From: SIG480 sp045539475
Lineage (GTDB): Bacteria > Bacillota > Clostridia > Oscillospirales > JAAYXM01
Direction: 5' to 3'
DNA length: 64,000 nt
Assembly (NCBI GenBank): GCA_045539475.1
Contig: JAZQFJ010000015.1
Coordinates: 17,252-81,251 of the forward strand
Positions 8,630 to 17,322 of the stretch are shown here, piece by piece (position 1 is the stretch's first letter; every line of letters begins with the position of its first letter). The notes beneath the pieces are model-generated. The model saw only the letters and a program-made list of their open reading frames with translations, made no database searches and was not told the DNA's origin. Position numbers and translations under genes: made by a program.

Positions 8630-9436
8630 ATGAGAAGAGATGATGTTATAGTACGCAAGGACAAGATAGTATACCTGCCTTTGGATAAAATTTCTCCAAA
8701 CCGTGCACAACCACGGCGCAGGTTTAATACAGAAGAGCTTCAGGAGCTTGCTTTGAGTATACGCGAAAACGGAGTACTTCAGCCGGTTACTGTGCGCCTT
8801 GTAAACCGCGAGTATGTTCTTGTTGCGGGAGAAAGAAGGCTTCGGGCATCTCACATCGCAGGATTACGCGAAATCCCCTGTCTTGTAATAGAAGTAGATG
8901 ATAAAAAATCTGCTTCACTTGCACTGCTCGAAAATCTGCAACGTGCGGATCTAAGCTTTTTTGAAGAAGCGGAGGGAATGGCAAATCTTATGCGGATATG
9001 TGGTTATACACAGGAGGATGTGGCAAAAAAACTCGGAAAATCACAATCTGCTGTATCAAACAAACTCAGATTGCTCAAACTCGGCAAAGAGATAATTCTC
9101 AGGATATCTGATGCCGGATTATGCGAGCGCCATGCCCGCGCCCTTTTGCGCCTTAATACACGCGAGGAGCGCATAGCTGCGCTAAATTATATAATTGAAA
9201 ATGAGTTAAATGTGTATAAAACCGATGAGTATATAGATTTTCTTTTATCAGGCAAAAATAACAAGAGAAGAGAGGTGCGTCGCGAAAGGCAGCGATATGT
9301 GATAAAAGATGTCAGACTGTTTTATAATACTGTTGACCGCGCCGTTGACACAATGCGAAGATCCGGCATCCGTGCAGATGTCGCAAAGGATGAAGATGAT
9401 GTTTGTGTCAATGTAAATATAAAGATATTTAAATAA
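8630..9436 (+). CDS. noc: Noc-like ParB-family nucleoid occlusion protein
   Basis: Noc is a ParB paralogue and CTP switch that blocks division over the nucleoid. The 268-residue product has the ParB N-domain with the VAGERRLRAS CTP motif (near 66-75), a helix-turn-helix with GKSQSAVSNKLRLL and ERHARALL, and a small C-terminal dimer domain. The Gln of KSQS and the Arg of ERHAR fit Noc rather than ParB, which has Arg and Gly there. The ATG at 8630 has GGAGGGG at 8617-8623; an in-frame TTG lies 15 nt upstream. The B. subtilis Noc membrane helix is not obvious. parA-parB follow. Confidence 0.8.
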   Translation: MRRDDVIVRKDKIVYLPLDKISPNRAQPRRRFNTEELQELALSIRENGVLQPVTVRLVNREYVLVAGERRLRASHIAGLREIPCLVIEVDDKKSASLALLENLQRADLSFFEEAEGMANLMRICGYTQEDVAKKLGKSQSAVSNKLRLLKLGKEIILRISDAGLCERHARALLRLNTREERIAALNYIIENELNVYKTDEYIDFLLSGKNNKRREVRRERQRYVIKDVRLFYNTVDRAVDTMRRSGIRADVAKDEDDVCVNVNIKIFK

Positions 9437-9452
9437 TGTTCCACGTGGAACA
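9437..9452. promoter_or_regulatory. parS site 2 (centromere)
   Basis: A second copy of TGTTCCACGTGGAACA, identical to site 1, starts at the base after the noc stop codon. The two sites bracket noc and lie just upstream of the parAB promoter. Confidence 0.93.
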
Positions 9453-9467
9453 TTTGTAAGATTGTTA

Positions 9468-9496
9468 TTGCACTTTGCTTTGCAAAGTGCTATAAT
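9468..9496 (+). promoter_or_regulatory. parA-parB promoter with palindromic spacer
   Basis: TTGCAC (9468-9473) and TATAAT (9491-9496) are 17 bp apart. The spacer is almost wholly occupied by a perfect inverted repeat: GCACTTTGC (9470-9478), three T, GCAAAGTGC (9482-9490). It looks like an operator inside the promoter, though a hairpin ending the noc transcript is possible. No U-run follows. Confidence 0.65.
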
Positions 9497-9571
9497 AATA
9501 TTATCATCAGGTCGGGTGAGAATGAAAAGCTTTTTTGATAAGCTTTTTTGGCCTATGGAGGTGGAATATAC

Positions 9572-10348
9572 ATGGCAAAAATCATTGCCGTTGCAAATCA
9601 AAAGGGCGGCGTTGGAAAGACAACGACGTGCGTGAATCTTGCAGCAGCATTGCATATACTAAAAAAACGTGTACTCCTTGTTGATATGGATCCACAGGGA
9701 CATTCAAGCATCGGCTTTGGAGTAAATAAGCATGACAAGCTTCCCACAGCATATGATCTGATTGCAGATACAGCTTCCGCGGCAGAAATCATCAGAAAAA
9801 CACCTTACGGAGATTTGCTTCCGGCGAGTACAAATCTTGCGGCGGCAGAGGTTGAGCTTGTTTCGATGGACAAGCGGCATTTTGTTCTTCGTGATGCACT
9901 GAATACAGTTTCGGACAGATACGATTTTATAATAATCGACTGTCCCCCTGCCTTGGGTATGCTCACAATAAATTCGTTGTGTGCGGCAGATTCGGTAATT
10001 GTTCCGGTAGATTGCGGATTTTATGCGCTTGAGGGTCTTTCTGCACTGACAAGCACTATGGCAACGTTGAAAAAAAGCTTTAATCCGGAGCTTGATATAG
10101 AAGGTGTTCTTCTTACAATGTTTGATTCGCGCACTAACCTTTCTGTTCAGATCGCGCAGGAAATAAAGCGCTTTTTCCCGCAGAAGGTTTTCTCGGTAAC
10201 TATTCCGCGTAATGTGCGTCTTGCAGAAGCTCCGAGCCATGGGAAGCCGGTTATGGAATATGACCGTCATTCACGTGGAGCAGATTGTTATATGCGTCTT
10301 GCTGAGGAACTCATAGATAAAAATGAGGAGGTAAGAAAAAATGGCTAA
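9572..10348 (+). CDS. parA: Chromosome partitioning ATPase ParA/Soj
   Basis: ParA/Soj is the Walker ATPase that works with ParB-parS in origin segregation and regulates DnaA. The 258-residue product has the deviant Walker A QKGGVGKTTTCVNLA (near 10-25), DMDPQGH and IIDCPPALG. The ATG at 9572 follows GGAGGTGGA; an in-frame TTG 24 nt upstream lies before that ribosome site and is rejected. It overlaps parB by 8 bp. Confidence 0.96.
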   Translation: MAKIIAVANQKGGVGKTTTCVNLAAALHILKKRVLLVDMDPQGHSSIGFGVNKHDKLPTAYDLIADTASAAEIIRKTPYGDLLPASTNLAAAEVELVSMDKRHFVLRDALNTVSDRYDFIIIDCPPALGMLTINSLCAADSVIVPVDCGFYALEGLSALTSTMATLKKSFNPELDIEGVLLTMFDSRTNLSVQIAQEIKRFFPQKVFSVTIPRNVRLAEAPSHGKPVMEYDRHSRGADCYMRLAEELIDKNEEVRKNG

Positions 10349-11246
10349 AAAAGGCCTTGGAAAAGGTTTCGACACGTCATTTAAGGGTCTTGATGTTTTC
10401 TTTTCAAACGAAGAAAGCTCGGAAAGCGTTTACTGTCCGGGTGCTGAGGATAGCGGAAAAGGTTCGCTTCTGATAAAGCTTTCGGATATAGACCCAAATA
10501 AAAATCAGCCGAGAAAGCTGTTTTTTGACGATTCTCTTGAAGAACTTGCGGAATCAATTCGCATCCATGGGATTCTTCAGCCTTTGGCACTTCGCAGAAG
10601 TGAGGGCGGAAGATATCAGATTATCGCAGGTGAGCGCCGCTTTCGTGCGGCGAAGCGCGCAGGGCTAAGCGAGGTTCCTGCCGTAATTGTTGATGCAGAC
10701 GACCGCGCGGTAGCAGAGCTTGCGCTTATAGAAAACCTCCAGCGAGAGGATTTAAATCCCGTTGAAGAGGCAGAAGGGTTTCGCGCGCTTATAGAAGAAT
10801 TTTCGCTGACGCAGGAGCAGGCGGCAGAGCGCCTTGGAAAATCCCGCTCAAGCCTTACAAATGCAATGCGTCTGCTTGCCCTCTCCCCCGAAGCTCTCGC
10901 CTTGCTCCGGGAAGGGCGTATTGAGCGCGGGCATGCAAAGGTGATTCTGGGACTTTCTGATAAGAATAAGCAGACGGAAGCCGCAAATATTGTTGCTGAA
11001 AAAGGGCTTAATGTACGGCAGACCGAGGAATTGGTGCGACGTATGAATCGCTCGCTTCTGACACCTCCCGAAGAAACAGATTCTTTTGAGGTTGATTATG
11101 TTGCATCTCTTGAACGCGACCTTACAAAAAGCCTTGGGAGACGGGTAAAGCTTTCGCACGGCAAGAAAAAAGGAACGCTGTCTCTTGAATATTACGGCAA
11201 CGATGACCTCGACCGACTTATCAAGATACTTAACAAAATTAAATAG
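10341..11246 (+). CDS. parB: Chromosome partitioning protein ParB/Spo0J
   Basis: ParB loads at parS, spreads as a CTP clamp and recruits SMC. The 301-residue product starts with the typical KKGLGKGFD tail, which stimulates ParA, then IDPNKNQPRKLF, the CTP motif IIAGERRFRAAKRAG, an NLQREDLNPVEEA stretch, a helix-turn-helix with GKSRSSLTNAMRLL, and a C-terminal dimer domain. Arg in KSRSS and Gly in ERGHAK are the ParB-type residues, in contrast to the neighbouring Noc-like gene. Confidence 0.96.
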   Translation: MAKKGLGKGFDTSFKGLDVFFSNEESSESVYCPGAEDSGKGSLLIKLSDIDPNKNQPRKLFFDDSLEELAESIRIHGILQPLALRRSEGGRYQIIAGERRFRAAKRAGLSEVPAVIVDADDRAVAELALIENLQREDLNPVEEAEGFRALIEEFSLTQEQAAERLGKSRSSLTNAMRLLALSPEALALLREGRIERGHAKVILGLSDKNKQTEAANIVAEKGLNVRQTEELVRRMNRSLLTPPEETDSFEVDYVASLERDLTKSLGRRVKLSHGKKKGTLSLEYYGNDDLDRLIKILNKIK

Positions 11247-11258
11247 GAGATTGCAAAA

Positions 11259-11720
11259 ATGGACGAAAATAAAAAGAGTACAAAGCGATTTCTCGTTATT
11301 TACAGTATTGCGATATTTGTATTTGCAGTTGCGTTAATACTGATTGCATCTCTTTCTCAGATGCGTATAAACCGTGAGGCAGATGAAATTCAGGAGCGTC
11401 TTACAAATGCTGAAATTCTTGCCGCAGATAAGCAAACAAGGCTTGATGCGGTAATGACGGAAAATTCGCGTTTGAATGAGCAGATAAAGAAGCTTGAAAC
11501 TGAAAACGAAACGCTTAAGACGGAAAACGGCACGCTCACTTCCGCAAAAGATACAGATGCAAAGCGCATTGCCGCATATCAGAAGCTTGCGGAGATGATA
11601 AATTACAAGCGTCTTGGAAAGAACCGGTCGCTGAAGAATGCAATAGAGGCTTTTGAAGCAGGTAAATATCCGGAATGCCTCAACGTTGCAGACCTTGAAA
11701 TTTATAATTCCATAAAATAA
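11259..11720 (+). CDS. Single-pass membrane protein with coiled coil
   Basis: I do not recognise a named family. The 153-residue product has a short basic cytoplasmic start, one membrane helix (about residues 11-30), then a long heptad-like coiled coil (about 35-95, rich in Glu, Lys, Asn and Leu) and a short globular tail. It lies 12 bp after parB and 23 bp before serS, so it is probably co-transcribed with segregation genes. A structural role at the cell envelope or division site is conceivable but not shown. Confidence 0.75.
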   Translation: MDENKKSTKRFLVIYSIAIFVFAVALILIASLSQMRINREADEIQERLTNAEILAADKQTRLDAVMTENSRLNEQIKKLETENETLKTENGTLTSAKDTDAKRIAAYQKLAEMINYKRLGKNRSLKNAIEAFEAGKYPECLNVADLEIYNSIK

Positions 11721-11743
11721 AACACAAAGGAAAGTGAAAAAAT

Positions 11744-13015
11744 ATGTTAGACATTAAGGTAATAAGAGAAAATCCCGAAAAGGTTAAGGCTTCCCTCGCC
11801 CGCCGCTGCAAGGATTACGGTGCAGAGGTTGACCGTGTGCTTGAGCTTGATGCGCGCCGCCGTGAAATAATCGGAAAGAGCGAAGCGATAAAGGCTTCAC
11901 AGAATGCGGAATCAAAAAAGATTCCGATGCTCAAAAAGGCAGGAGAAGACACAACGGCAATTTTTGCAGAGCTTAAAAAGCTTGGTGATGAGGCAAAGGC
12001 GCTTGAAGCAGAGCTTCGCGAGGTAGAAGAAGAGCTTAATGCTGCAATTCTCGTCATTCCGAACACCCCCAATGATTCCATCCCCGACGGTCCGGATTCT
12101 GACAGCAATGTTGAGGTAAGAAGAAGCGGAACTCCGCGCGAGTTTGACTTCACCCCGAAAGCTCACTGGGACCTCGGCGAAGAGCTTGGTATTCTTGACC
12201 CGTCAACTGCGGCAAAGGTTACGGGAACCCGTTTCCATTTCTACAAAGGTGCAGGTGCCGCATTGGAGCGTGCAGTTATAAACTTCTACCTTGATACTCA
12301 CACAAGCCGCGGATATACCGAGGTTTTCCCGCCGTTTATGGTAAACCGCGCATCAATGACCGGCACAGGTCAGCTTCCTAAGTTTGAAGAGGATGCATTC
12401 CACCTTGGCCGTGAGGATTACTTCCTTATCCCGACAGCTGAGGTTCCGGTAACAAATATGCACCGTGATGAGATCCTTGACGGTGCAGACCTTCCGATTA
12501 AATACTGTGCATATTCTGCTTGCTTCCGTGCAGAAGCAGGAAGCGCAGGACGTGATACACGCGGTCTTATCCGTCAGCATCAGTTTAACAAGGTTGAGCT
12601 TGTTAAGTTTGCAAATCCGGAAAATTCATATGAGGAGCTTGAAAAGCTCACTGCAGATGCAGAGTTTGTTCTTTCCTCCCTTGGCCTCCCCTATCGTGTT
12701 GTAACGCTTTGCGCAGGAGACCTTGGCTTCTCCTCCGCAAAGACGTACGATGTTGAAGTTTGGATGCCGTCTTATGACAGATACCTTGAAATCTCCTCCT
12801 GCTCGAACTTCGAGGATTATCAGGCTCGCCGCGCGTCAATCAGATTCCGTCCGGAGCCGGGAGCAAAGCCGCAGCTTGTTCACACGCTCAACGGTTCGGG
12901 TGTTGCAATTGGAAGAACCGTTGCTGCAATTCTTGAAAATTATCAGAATGAAGATGGCTCAATCACTGTTCCGGAAGTTCTCCGCAAGTACATCGGAAAA
13001 GATGTTATCCGATAA
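11744..13015 (+). CDS. serS: Seryl-tRNA synthetase
   Basis: SerRS charges tRNA-Ser (and tRNA-Sec) with serine. The 423-residue product has the N-terminal antiparallel coiled-coil arm (about 25-100), the class II motif 2 region CFRAEAGSAGRDTRGLIR, and motif 3 GSGVAIGRTVAAI near the C terminus. Length is normal for the family. No T-box leader is seen upstream; it appears to be expressed from the parAB transcript. Confidence 0.97.
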   Translation: MLDIKVIRENPEKVKASLARRCKDYGAEVDRVLELDARRREIIGKSEAIKASQNAESKKIPMLKKAGEDTTAIFAELKKLGDEAKALEAELREVEEELNAAILVIPNTPNDSIPDGPDSDSNVEVRRSGTPREFDFTPKAHWDLGEELGILDPSTAAKVTGTRFHFYKGAGAALERAVINFYLDTHTSRGYTEVFPPFMVNRASMTGTGQLPKFEEDAFHLGREDYFLIPTAEVPVTNMHRDEILDGADLPIKYCAYSACFRAEAGSAGRDTRGLIRQHQFNKVELVKFANPENSYEELEKLTADAEFVLSSLGLPYRVVTLCAGDLGFSSAKTYDVEVWMPSYDRYLEISSCSNFEDYQARRASIRFRPEPGAKPQLVHTLNGSGVAIGRTVAAILENYQNEDGSITVPEVLRKYIGKDVIR

Positions 13016-13036
13016 CAAATAGTAATAAGTAAGATA

Positions 13037-13076
13037 AAAACAACGCTGTGTTTTCGAAACACAGCGTTGTTTTGTT
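13037..13076. terminator. Bidirectional terminator after serS
   Basis: A perfect 17-bp stem (13037-13053 with 13057-13073) closed by the triplet TCG separates the convergent serS and oxidoreductase genes. A/T-runs on both flanks let it work on either strand. Confidence 0.92.
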
Positions 13077-13083
13077 GTCATAT

Positions 13084-14040
13084 TTAGTTTTCTTCTTTAT
13101 AAAGACGCTTAATAGCGTGAATAACATCGAGTCCATACTCACCTGTTACAACTGCTTCCTTACTTCCCTCTCGGAGAACACGGCAGACATCCTGAATCTG
13201 ATATGTCATACCCGGAACGTGTTCTACCTCGACATTCTTGAAGACGCCGTCTTCGCCGCAGTAAGAAAGAGGGCTTGTTCCGCCGATGCGGATTTCACCT
13301 TTTGTGAGATACAGAGAAACCGTATTGCAGCTTGCGGGAACGTGTCCGATAAGGTTGAGCGTACCGGTAACGCCGTTTGCCATCTTTACAAATGCCTGAC
13401 CGCTGTCTTCGCAGTCATAGCCTTCGCGGATATGTACATTTCCGTGAATCTCTGCAACGTCAGAGTCTGTAAAGAACTTCATCTTGTCGAGACAGTGGGC
13501 GCCAAGGTTTATCATAATTCCGCCACCGGACATTTTTTTGGTAAGGAACCACTTCGGACGGTCATCGGAGAAGTAGTTCATATTTCTTGTTTCATGGAAG
13601 CTTACAAGCTCACCAAGCTCACCGGACTGGATAAGTTTTTTAGCATAGATGTTAGCAGGCATATATCTCTGAAGATGTCCTACCCAGAACATAACATCGT
13701 TTTTCTTGCAGCAGTCAATCATCTTCTGGCAGTCTTCACTGTCAAGTCCCATCGGCTTCTCGAGGAAAACGTTGACTCCGCGCTCTGCGCAGTAGCAGGT
13801 AGCCTCGCCGTGAAGACCGTGAGGGAGAGTGATTATTGCGATATCTATTTCATCTTTGAGCTCGTCAATCATTTTTTTGTAATCCGTATACGGTTTTGCG
13901 CCCGTAAGTTCACAAACATGATTTAAATTCGGTTCTGAAAGGTCACAAGCGGCGACAATGGAGGCATCATCAATTGTTTCGAACGCGTGGATATGCCCCG
14001 AGCTTATTTTTCCACAGCCGATAAGTGCGGCTTTAATCAT
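13084..14040 (-). CDS. Gfo/Idh/MocA family oxidoreductase
   Basis: An NAD(P)-dependent dehydrogenase of the glucose-fructose oxidoreductase/inositol dehydrogenase type. The 318-residue product has the N-terminal Rossmann motif IGCGKISSGHIHAF (8-21), the family motif VFLEKPMGLD (near 90-100) holding the catalytic EKP, and a C-terminal sheet domain with GGGIMINLGAHCLD, which supplies the active-site His. The substrate, probably a sugar or polyol, cannot be named. It appears monocistronic. Confidence 0.9.
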   Translation of the reverse strand: MIKAALIGCGKISSGHIHAFETIDDASIVAACDLSEPNLNHVCELTGAKPYTDYKKMIDELKDEIDIAIITLPHGLHGEATCYCAERGVNVFLEKPMGLDSEDCQKMIDCCKKNDVMFWVGHLQRYMPANIYAKKLIQSGELGELVSFHETRNMNYFSDDRPKWFLTKKMSGGGIMINLGAHCLDKMKFFTDSDVAEIHGNVHIREGYDCEDSGQAFVKMANGVTGTLNLIGHVPASCNTVSLYLTKGEIRIGGTSPLSYCGEDGVFKNVEVEHVPGMTYQIQDVCRVLREGSKEAVVTGEYGLDVIHAIKRLYKEEN

Positions 14041-14144
14041 AATAAAAACAACCCCTTTTAAAATTAGGAAAATTAATCAATTATATCTATTGTACCACAA
14101 ACAAAAAGCGCTTGCAACATAAAAAATAGCATAAATGGGAAAAA

Positions 14145-14333
14145 TTATTTATATAGCCTCTGTTCGTATTCGTGTCTTTCCCGTAAATGCTTTTTTCTGT
14201 ATTTATCCAGCTCATCCGAAGGAATATCCACGGAAATATATTTATTGCACAGCCCTATTTCGTTGATGGATATACTATCTAAAATGCAGGTGTCCTCTTT
14301 CCAGTAAATACATAAATCATTATTACATTTCAT
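14145..14333 (-). CDS. Small cysteine-containing protein
   Basis: Not assigned to a family. The 62-residue product has cysteines at 3, 8, 16 and 29, a spacing that could bind a metal ion, followed by a charged helical tail (DELDKYRKKHLRERHEYEQ). GAGGAG precedes the ATG at good spacing, and the gene diverges from the XRE regulator at 14439 across shared palindromes, so it may be the regulated partner. The small size keeps confidence moderate. Confidence 0.6.
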   Translation of the reverse strand: MKCNNDLCIYWKEDTCILDSISINEIGLCNKYISVDIPSDELDKYRKKHLRERHEYEQRLYK

Positions 14334-14360
14334 GGTATCGTCTCCTCTACATTATAATTA

Positions 14361-14409
14361 CCTATATATAGGGTAAACTAAAATACGGGAAATGTCAAGA
14401 GGGTAACCC
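14361..14409. promoter_or_regulatory. Palindromes between divergent small genes
   Basis: CCTATATATAGG (14361-14372) and GGGTAACCC (14401-14409) are perfect palindromes in the gap between the cysteine-containing gene and the XRE gene. They are candidate operators for that XRE protein. Confidence 0.4.
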
Positions 14410-14438
14410 TTTGGTAAAATATTATTGGAGGGGAGAGC

Positions 14439-14684
14439 ATGAACGAAATTAACAGTATTGTTGACTTTAAGGAATATGGCAGAGTTCGGTTAAAGCTTTC
14501 TGAAATGATGGATAAAAGAGGAATAACAAGAAATAAGATGAGAACTCTTACCGGAATTAAGTATGACGTTATTGACAGATACTATAAAGCTGAAAACGTT
14601 GAAAGAGTAGATTTGGATTTTTTAGCAAAGGCATGTTATGTATTGGACTGCGCCGTTTCTGATTTATTGGTATACGAAAAATAA
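14439..14684 (+). CDS. Small XRE-family DNA-binding protein
   Basis: An 81-residue Cro/C1-type helix-turn-helix protein, nearly all domain: LSEMMDKRGITRNKMRTLTGI covers the first helices, IKYDVIDRYYKAE is the recognition helix region, and LDFLAKACYVLDCAVSDLLVYEK is the typical C-terminal part. The ATG is preceded by GGAGGGGAG. It probably represses the divergent small gene and itself. No phage genes are nearby. Confidence 0.88.
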   Translation: MNEINSIVDFKEYGRVRLKLSEMMDKRGITRNKMRTLTGIKYDVIDRYYKAENVERVDLDFLAKACYVLDCAVSDLLVYEK

Positions 14685-14718
14685 CCGTGTGTCTTAAAGC
14701 ACACGGTTATTTTCATTT
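14681..14718 (+). terminator. Terminator of the XRE gene
   Basis: ATAACCGTGTG (14681-14691) pairs with CACACGGTTAT (14700-14710) around an 8-nt loop, followed by a T-rich tail. The left arm overlaps the stop codon of the gene. Confidence 0.85.
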
Positions 14719-14769
14719 AGTTATGCTCACTTTGGTTTACAAGAAACCTCCTTAAATATAGCGGACTTT

Positions 14770-15852
14770 TTATTTCATTGCAAGGCTTGAGTTGAGAAGT
14801 GAAGAGCTATAGAGGAACAGCACATCGCTGTTTTGGAAATCCACAAATGAGCCTATCATAGCGCTTTGGATATATCGGATATCCACAAGCGTTATTTTGC
14901 TGTAAGCCGGAACAAGAAGCGGAGCAAGGCTTGAGGCGTAAGAATCGCGGAAGATAACAAGCTCGCGCTTTTCTTTCGCGGCAGGGTTTTCCACTACTAG
15001 CAGAGCGTTGTTGCCTGAGAGGAACAGCTCATACGGGTCGCGCCCGTTTGCCTTTTCAAAATTATACACATACGAGTTCTCGGGACGTCCCGTGTCGAAG
15101 CTCGTCACGGAAACATTATTTAAAATATCGTTCGTGAGATATTTTATTGTGTCAGGAGAAACTTTCATTGCTGACTGTCCGGCATATACACCGTAAAACG
15201 GCACGTCAAGGACATTCTCAGTATACTCTGCAGAAATATCCGCTCCCATCTCGGAGGCAATGTGCTCTGCTATATCGCGGATGCACTCCTGTCGCCAGTG
15301 TGAATCCGTGCGGTAGAAATCATCAAGAGACAAAAGCGGAAAAACGTCAATATAGTTCATATACGGCGTTTTTTCTTTCATATATGATACAAGTGCTGAA
15401 TAGTCGAGCTTTAACGTATCAAGGAAAAAGTTCTTGTCCGGCACGATCGAGAAGTATACATTTGTGTTTGCATTCCGAAGAAACGTATCGTAAATGAATT
15501 GAAAGCGTTCCGATGCATGATCAAGCATCGGCGTATTCATAGGATAGTCAAGCTTCGTGAGATGCCCGTCTTTTATTATAACTCCGTTGTTATCGGAAAG
15601 ATTGAAAGCATATTTTGAGGTATAAGCCTTTATCGCGCGGAATGCATCACGGAACGGAAATGCATCAGTTGCATATTCTTCAAAACCGTTTGAAAAATCG
15701 CCGGAGAAGATGCTTTCCGCAGAAAGCTCCGGCATCGGAGCAAGAACACGCCGTTCGCTTTCTGAAAAGTCACTTTTTGGATAAAACCAGACAAAAAGAG
15801 TCAGTACGGCGAAAAGAAGAGCGGATGAAATCCATGTTATTTTATTTTTCAC
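14770..15852 (-). CDS. DHHW/AlgX-like SGNH protein partner of MBOAT
   Basis: A 360-residue extracytoplasmic protein with one N-terminal membrane anchor (about 7-25). It has the family hallmark TDSHW (182-186) and a serine motif FRDSYASSLAPLL (near 310), as in DHHW, AlgJ and AlgX proteins that help transfer acyl groups to exported polymers. The start is GTG behind GGAGGG. The gene lies 12 bp after the MBOAT gene, so the two form an O-acylation pair. The polymer acylated is not indicated. Confidence 0.85.
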   Translation of the reverse strand: MKNKITWISSALLFAVLTLFVWFYPKSDFSESERRVLAPMPELSAESIFSGDFSNGFEEYATDAFPFRDAFRAIKAYTSKYAFNLSDNNGVIIKDGHLTKLDYPMNTPMLDHASERFQFIYDTFLRNANTNVYFSIVPDKNFFLDTLKLDYSALVSYMKEKTPYMNYIDVFPLLSLDDFYRTDSHWRQECIRDIAEHIASEMGADISAEYTENVLDVPFYGVYAGQSAMKVSPDTIKYLTNDILNNVSVTSFDTGRPENSYVYNFEKANGRDPYELFLSGNNALLVVENPAAKEKRELVIFRDSYASSLAPLLVPAYSKITLVDIRYIQSAMIGSFVDFQNSDVLFLYSSSLLNSSLAMK

Positions 15853-15864
15853 AACAACACCCTC

Positions 15865-17253
15865 CTAAAATCTGAAATACAGGAACGGATTGAAAGAGCC
15901 GTCAACGAGATATGCTGTAATCAAAATCAAAAGAATGCACAGCACCGGCGCTTCAAGCAAAGAAAGACGCCGCCCAAGCTGCGTTTTTCCGATAAAATGC
16001 TTTAACGCAGGGGTTGAGCCGATAATCGCAACGGCAAAGAGCGGTGCATATGAGCGCAGATAATAGAAAAACTCTGCATTTGCGAGAGGATACTCCCCTG
16101 CCCCGAACATTGCACCGATATAAGACAGTGCGTCCGGGAGAGTTTTTGCATCGAAGATAACAAAGCTTATAAGAACAAATAGAAAAACATATAAATGAGC
16201 AACTATACGGTTTTTATCAATATATCTGCCAAGAAAGAGCTTTTCGGCAAGAAGCAGGACTGCAAAGTAAAGTCCCCACACCGCAAAGGTCCATTCCGCA
16301 CCGTGCCAGAAGCCCGTAAGACACCACACAACGAGGATGTTGAATATAAAACGACCTTTTTTTACGCGGTTTCCGCCGAGCGGGATATAAACATAGTCGC
16401 GGAACCACGAGCCGAGTGAGATATGCCAGCGACGCCAGAATTCGGAGATGCTTTTTGAAATAAACGGATAGTTGAAGTTTTCCATAAATTTAAAGCCGAA
16501 TATACGCCCGAGACCTATCGCCATATCGGAGTAACCGGAAAAATCAAAATATACGTGAAGCGTAAATGCAATTGCATACATCCAGAAAAATGCGACGGAT
16601 TTATCCTGAGATGCGTGAAAGATTTTTACAAGCTCACCAAGCTGATTTGCTATAAGAATCTTTTTTGAAAGACCAAGGATGAGACGGCGTGCGCCGTATG
16701 AAAAATCCCCTGAGGAGCTTGTCCGGTCAGAAAGAGAGTGTTCCACATCAATATAGCGCACAATCGGACCTGCAATAAGCTGTGGAAACATTGTTATATA
16801 TGCTGCAAGGTTAATAGGATTTCTTTGTGCAGGAACATCGCCGCGGTAAACATCAACGGTATAACTTAAAATCTGAAAGGTATAAAAGCTGATACCAATA
16901 GGAAGAGCAATGCCGAGAAGCGGGATTGAGAGACCGGTGGCGGCATTTATATTGCTGATAAAGAAATCGGCGTATTTGAAATAGAGAAGCGAAGAAAGCG
17001 AAACAGTAACAGAAAGAACAAGAAGAACGCGTGAAGCGGTTCGTTTGCGATATTTTTCAATTCCGAGCGCAAAAAAATATCCGCACGCGATTGTGCCGAG
17101 CATAAGGAACACATATATCGGCTCTCCCCACGCATAAAAGACAAGGCTTGAGAGAAAAAGCGTTGTATTCCGGAGCTTCTTGGGCGACAGAAAGTAGAGA
17201 AGAAGAACTGCGGGGAGAAAGTAATACAGGAAAGGTATGCTTGAAAAGAGCAT
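15865..17253 (-). CDS. MBOAT family O-acyltransferase (AlgI-like)
   Basis: A polytopic membrane acyltransferase that moves acetyl or related groups across the membrane for polymer modification. The 462-residue product has about 11 hydrophobic segments, the AlgI/DltB motif FWRRWHISLGSWFRDYVYIP and the catalytic-histidine motif TGFWHGAEWTF. Its partner is the DHHW protein downstream. No glycosyltransferases or dlt genes adjoin it, so the substrate polymer must be made elsewhere. Confidence 0.92.
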   Translation of the reverse strand: MLFSSIPFLYYFLPAVLLLYFLSPKKLRNTTLFLSSLVFYAWGEPIYVFLMLGTIACGYFFALGIEKYRKRTASRVLLVLSVTVSLSSLLYFKYADFFISNINAATGLSIPLLGIALPIGISFYTFQILSYTVDVYRGDVPAQRNPINLAAYITMFPQLIAGPIVRYIDVEHSLSDRTSSSGDFSYGARRLILGLSKKILIANQLGELVKIFHASQDKSVAFFWMYAIAFTLHVYFDFSGYSDMAIGLGRIFGFKFMENFNYPFISKSISEFWRRWHISLGSWFRDYVYIPLGGNRVKKGRFIFNILVVWCLTGFWHGAEWTFAVWGLYFAVLLLAEKLFLGRYIDKNRIVAHLYVFLFVLISFVIFDAKTLPDALSYIGAMFGAGEYPLANAEFFYYLRSYAPLFAVAIIGSTPALKHFIGKTQLGRRLSLLEAPVLCILLILITAYLVDGSFNPFLYFRF

Positions 17254-17282
17254 ATAAAGACCTCCTTTTGTGTGACGGTTTA

Positions 17283-17312
17283 AATTACCACCGCCGTTAG
17301 GCGGTGGTAATT
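17283..17312 (-). terminator. Hairpin between lipoprotein and MBOAT genes
   Basis: A perfect 13-bp stem (17283-17295 with 17300-17312) with loop GTTA follows the lipoprotein stop on the minus strand. A clear U-run is absent, so it may only partly terminate or may protect the transcript end. Confidence 0.6.
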
Positions 17313-17322
17313 ATATTCGGTC

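Noticed and set aside
10267..10282. Degenerate parS in parA (TCATTCACGTGGAGCA)
   Set aside because: Several mismatches in both arms, whereas two perfect sites lie close by. It could be a weak site but I cannot support it.
13048..13926. Open frame of 292 codons opposite the Gfo/Idh gene
   Set aside because: It starts inside the terminator and covers a clear oxidoreductase gene on the other strand.
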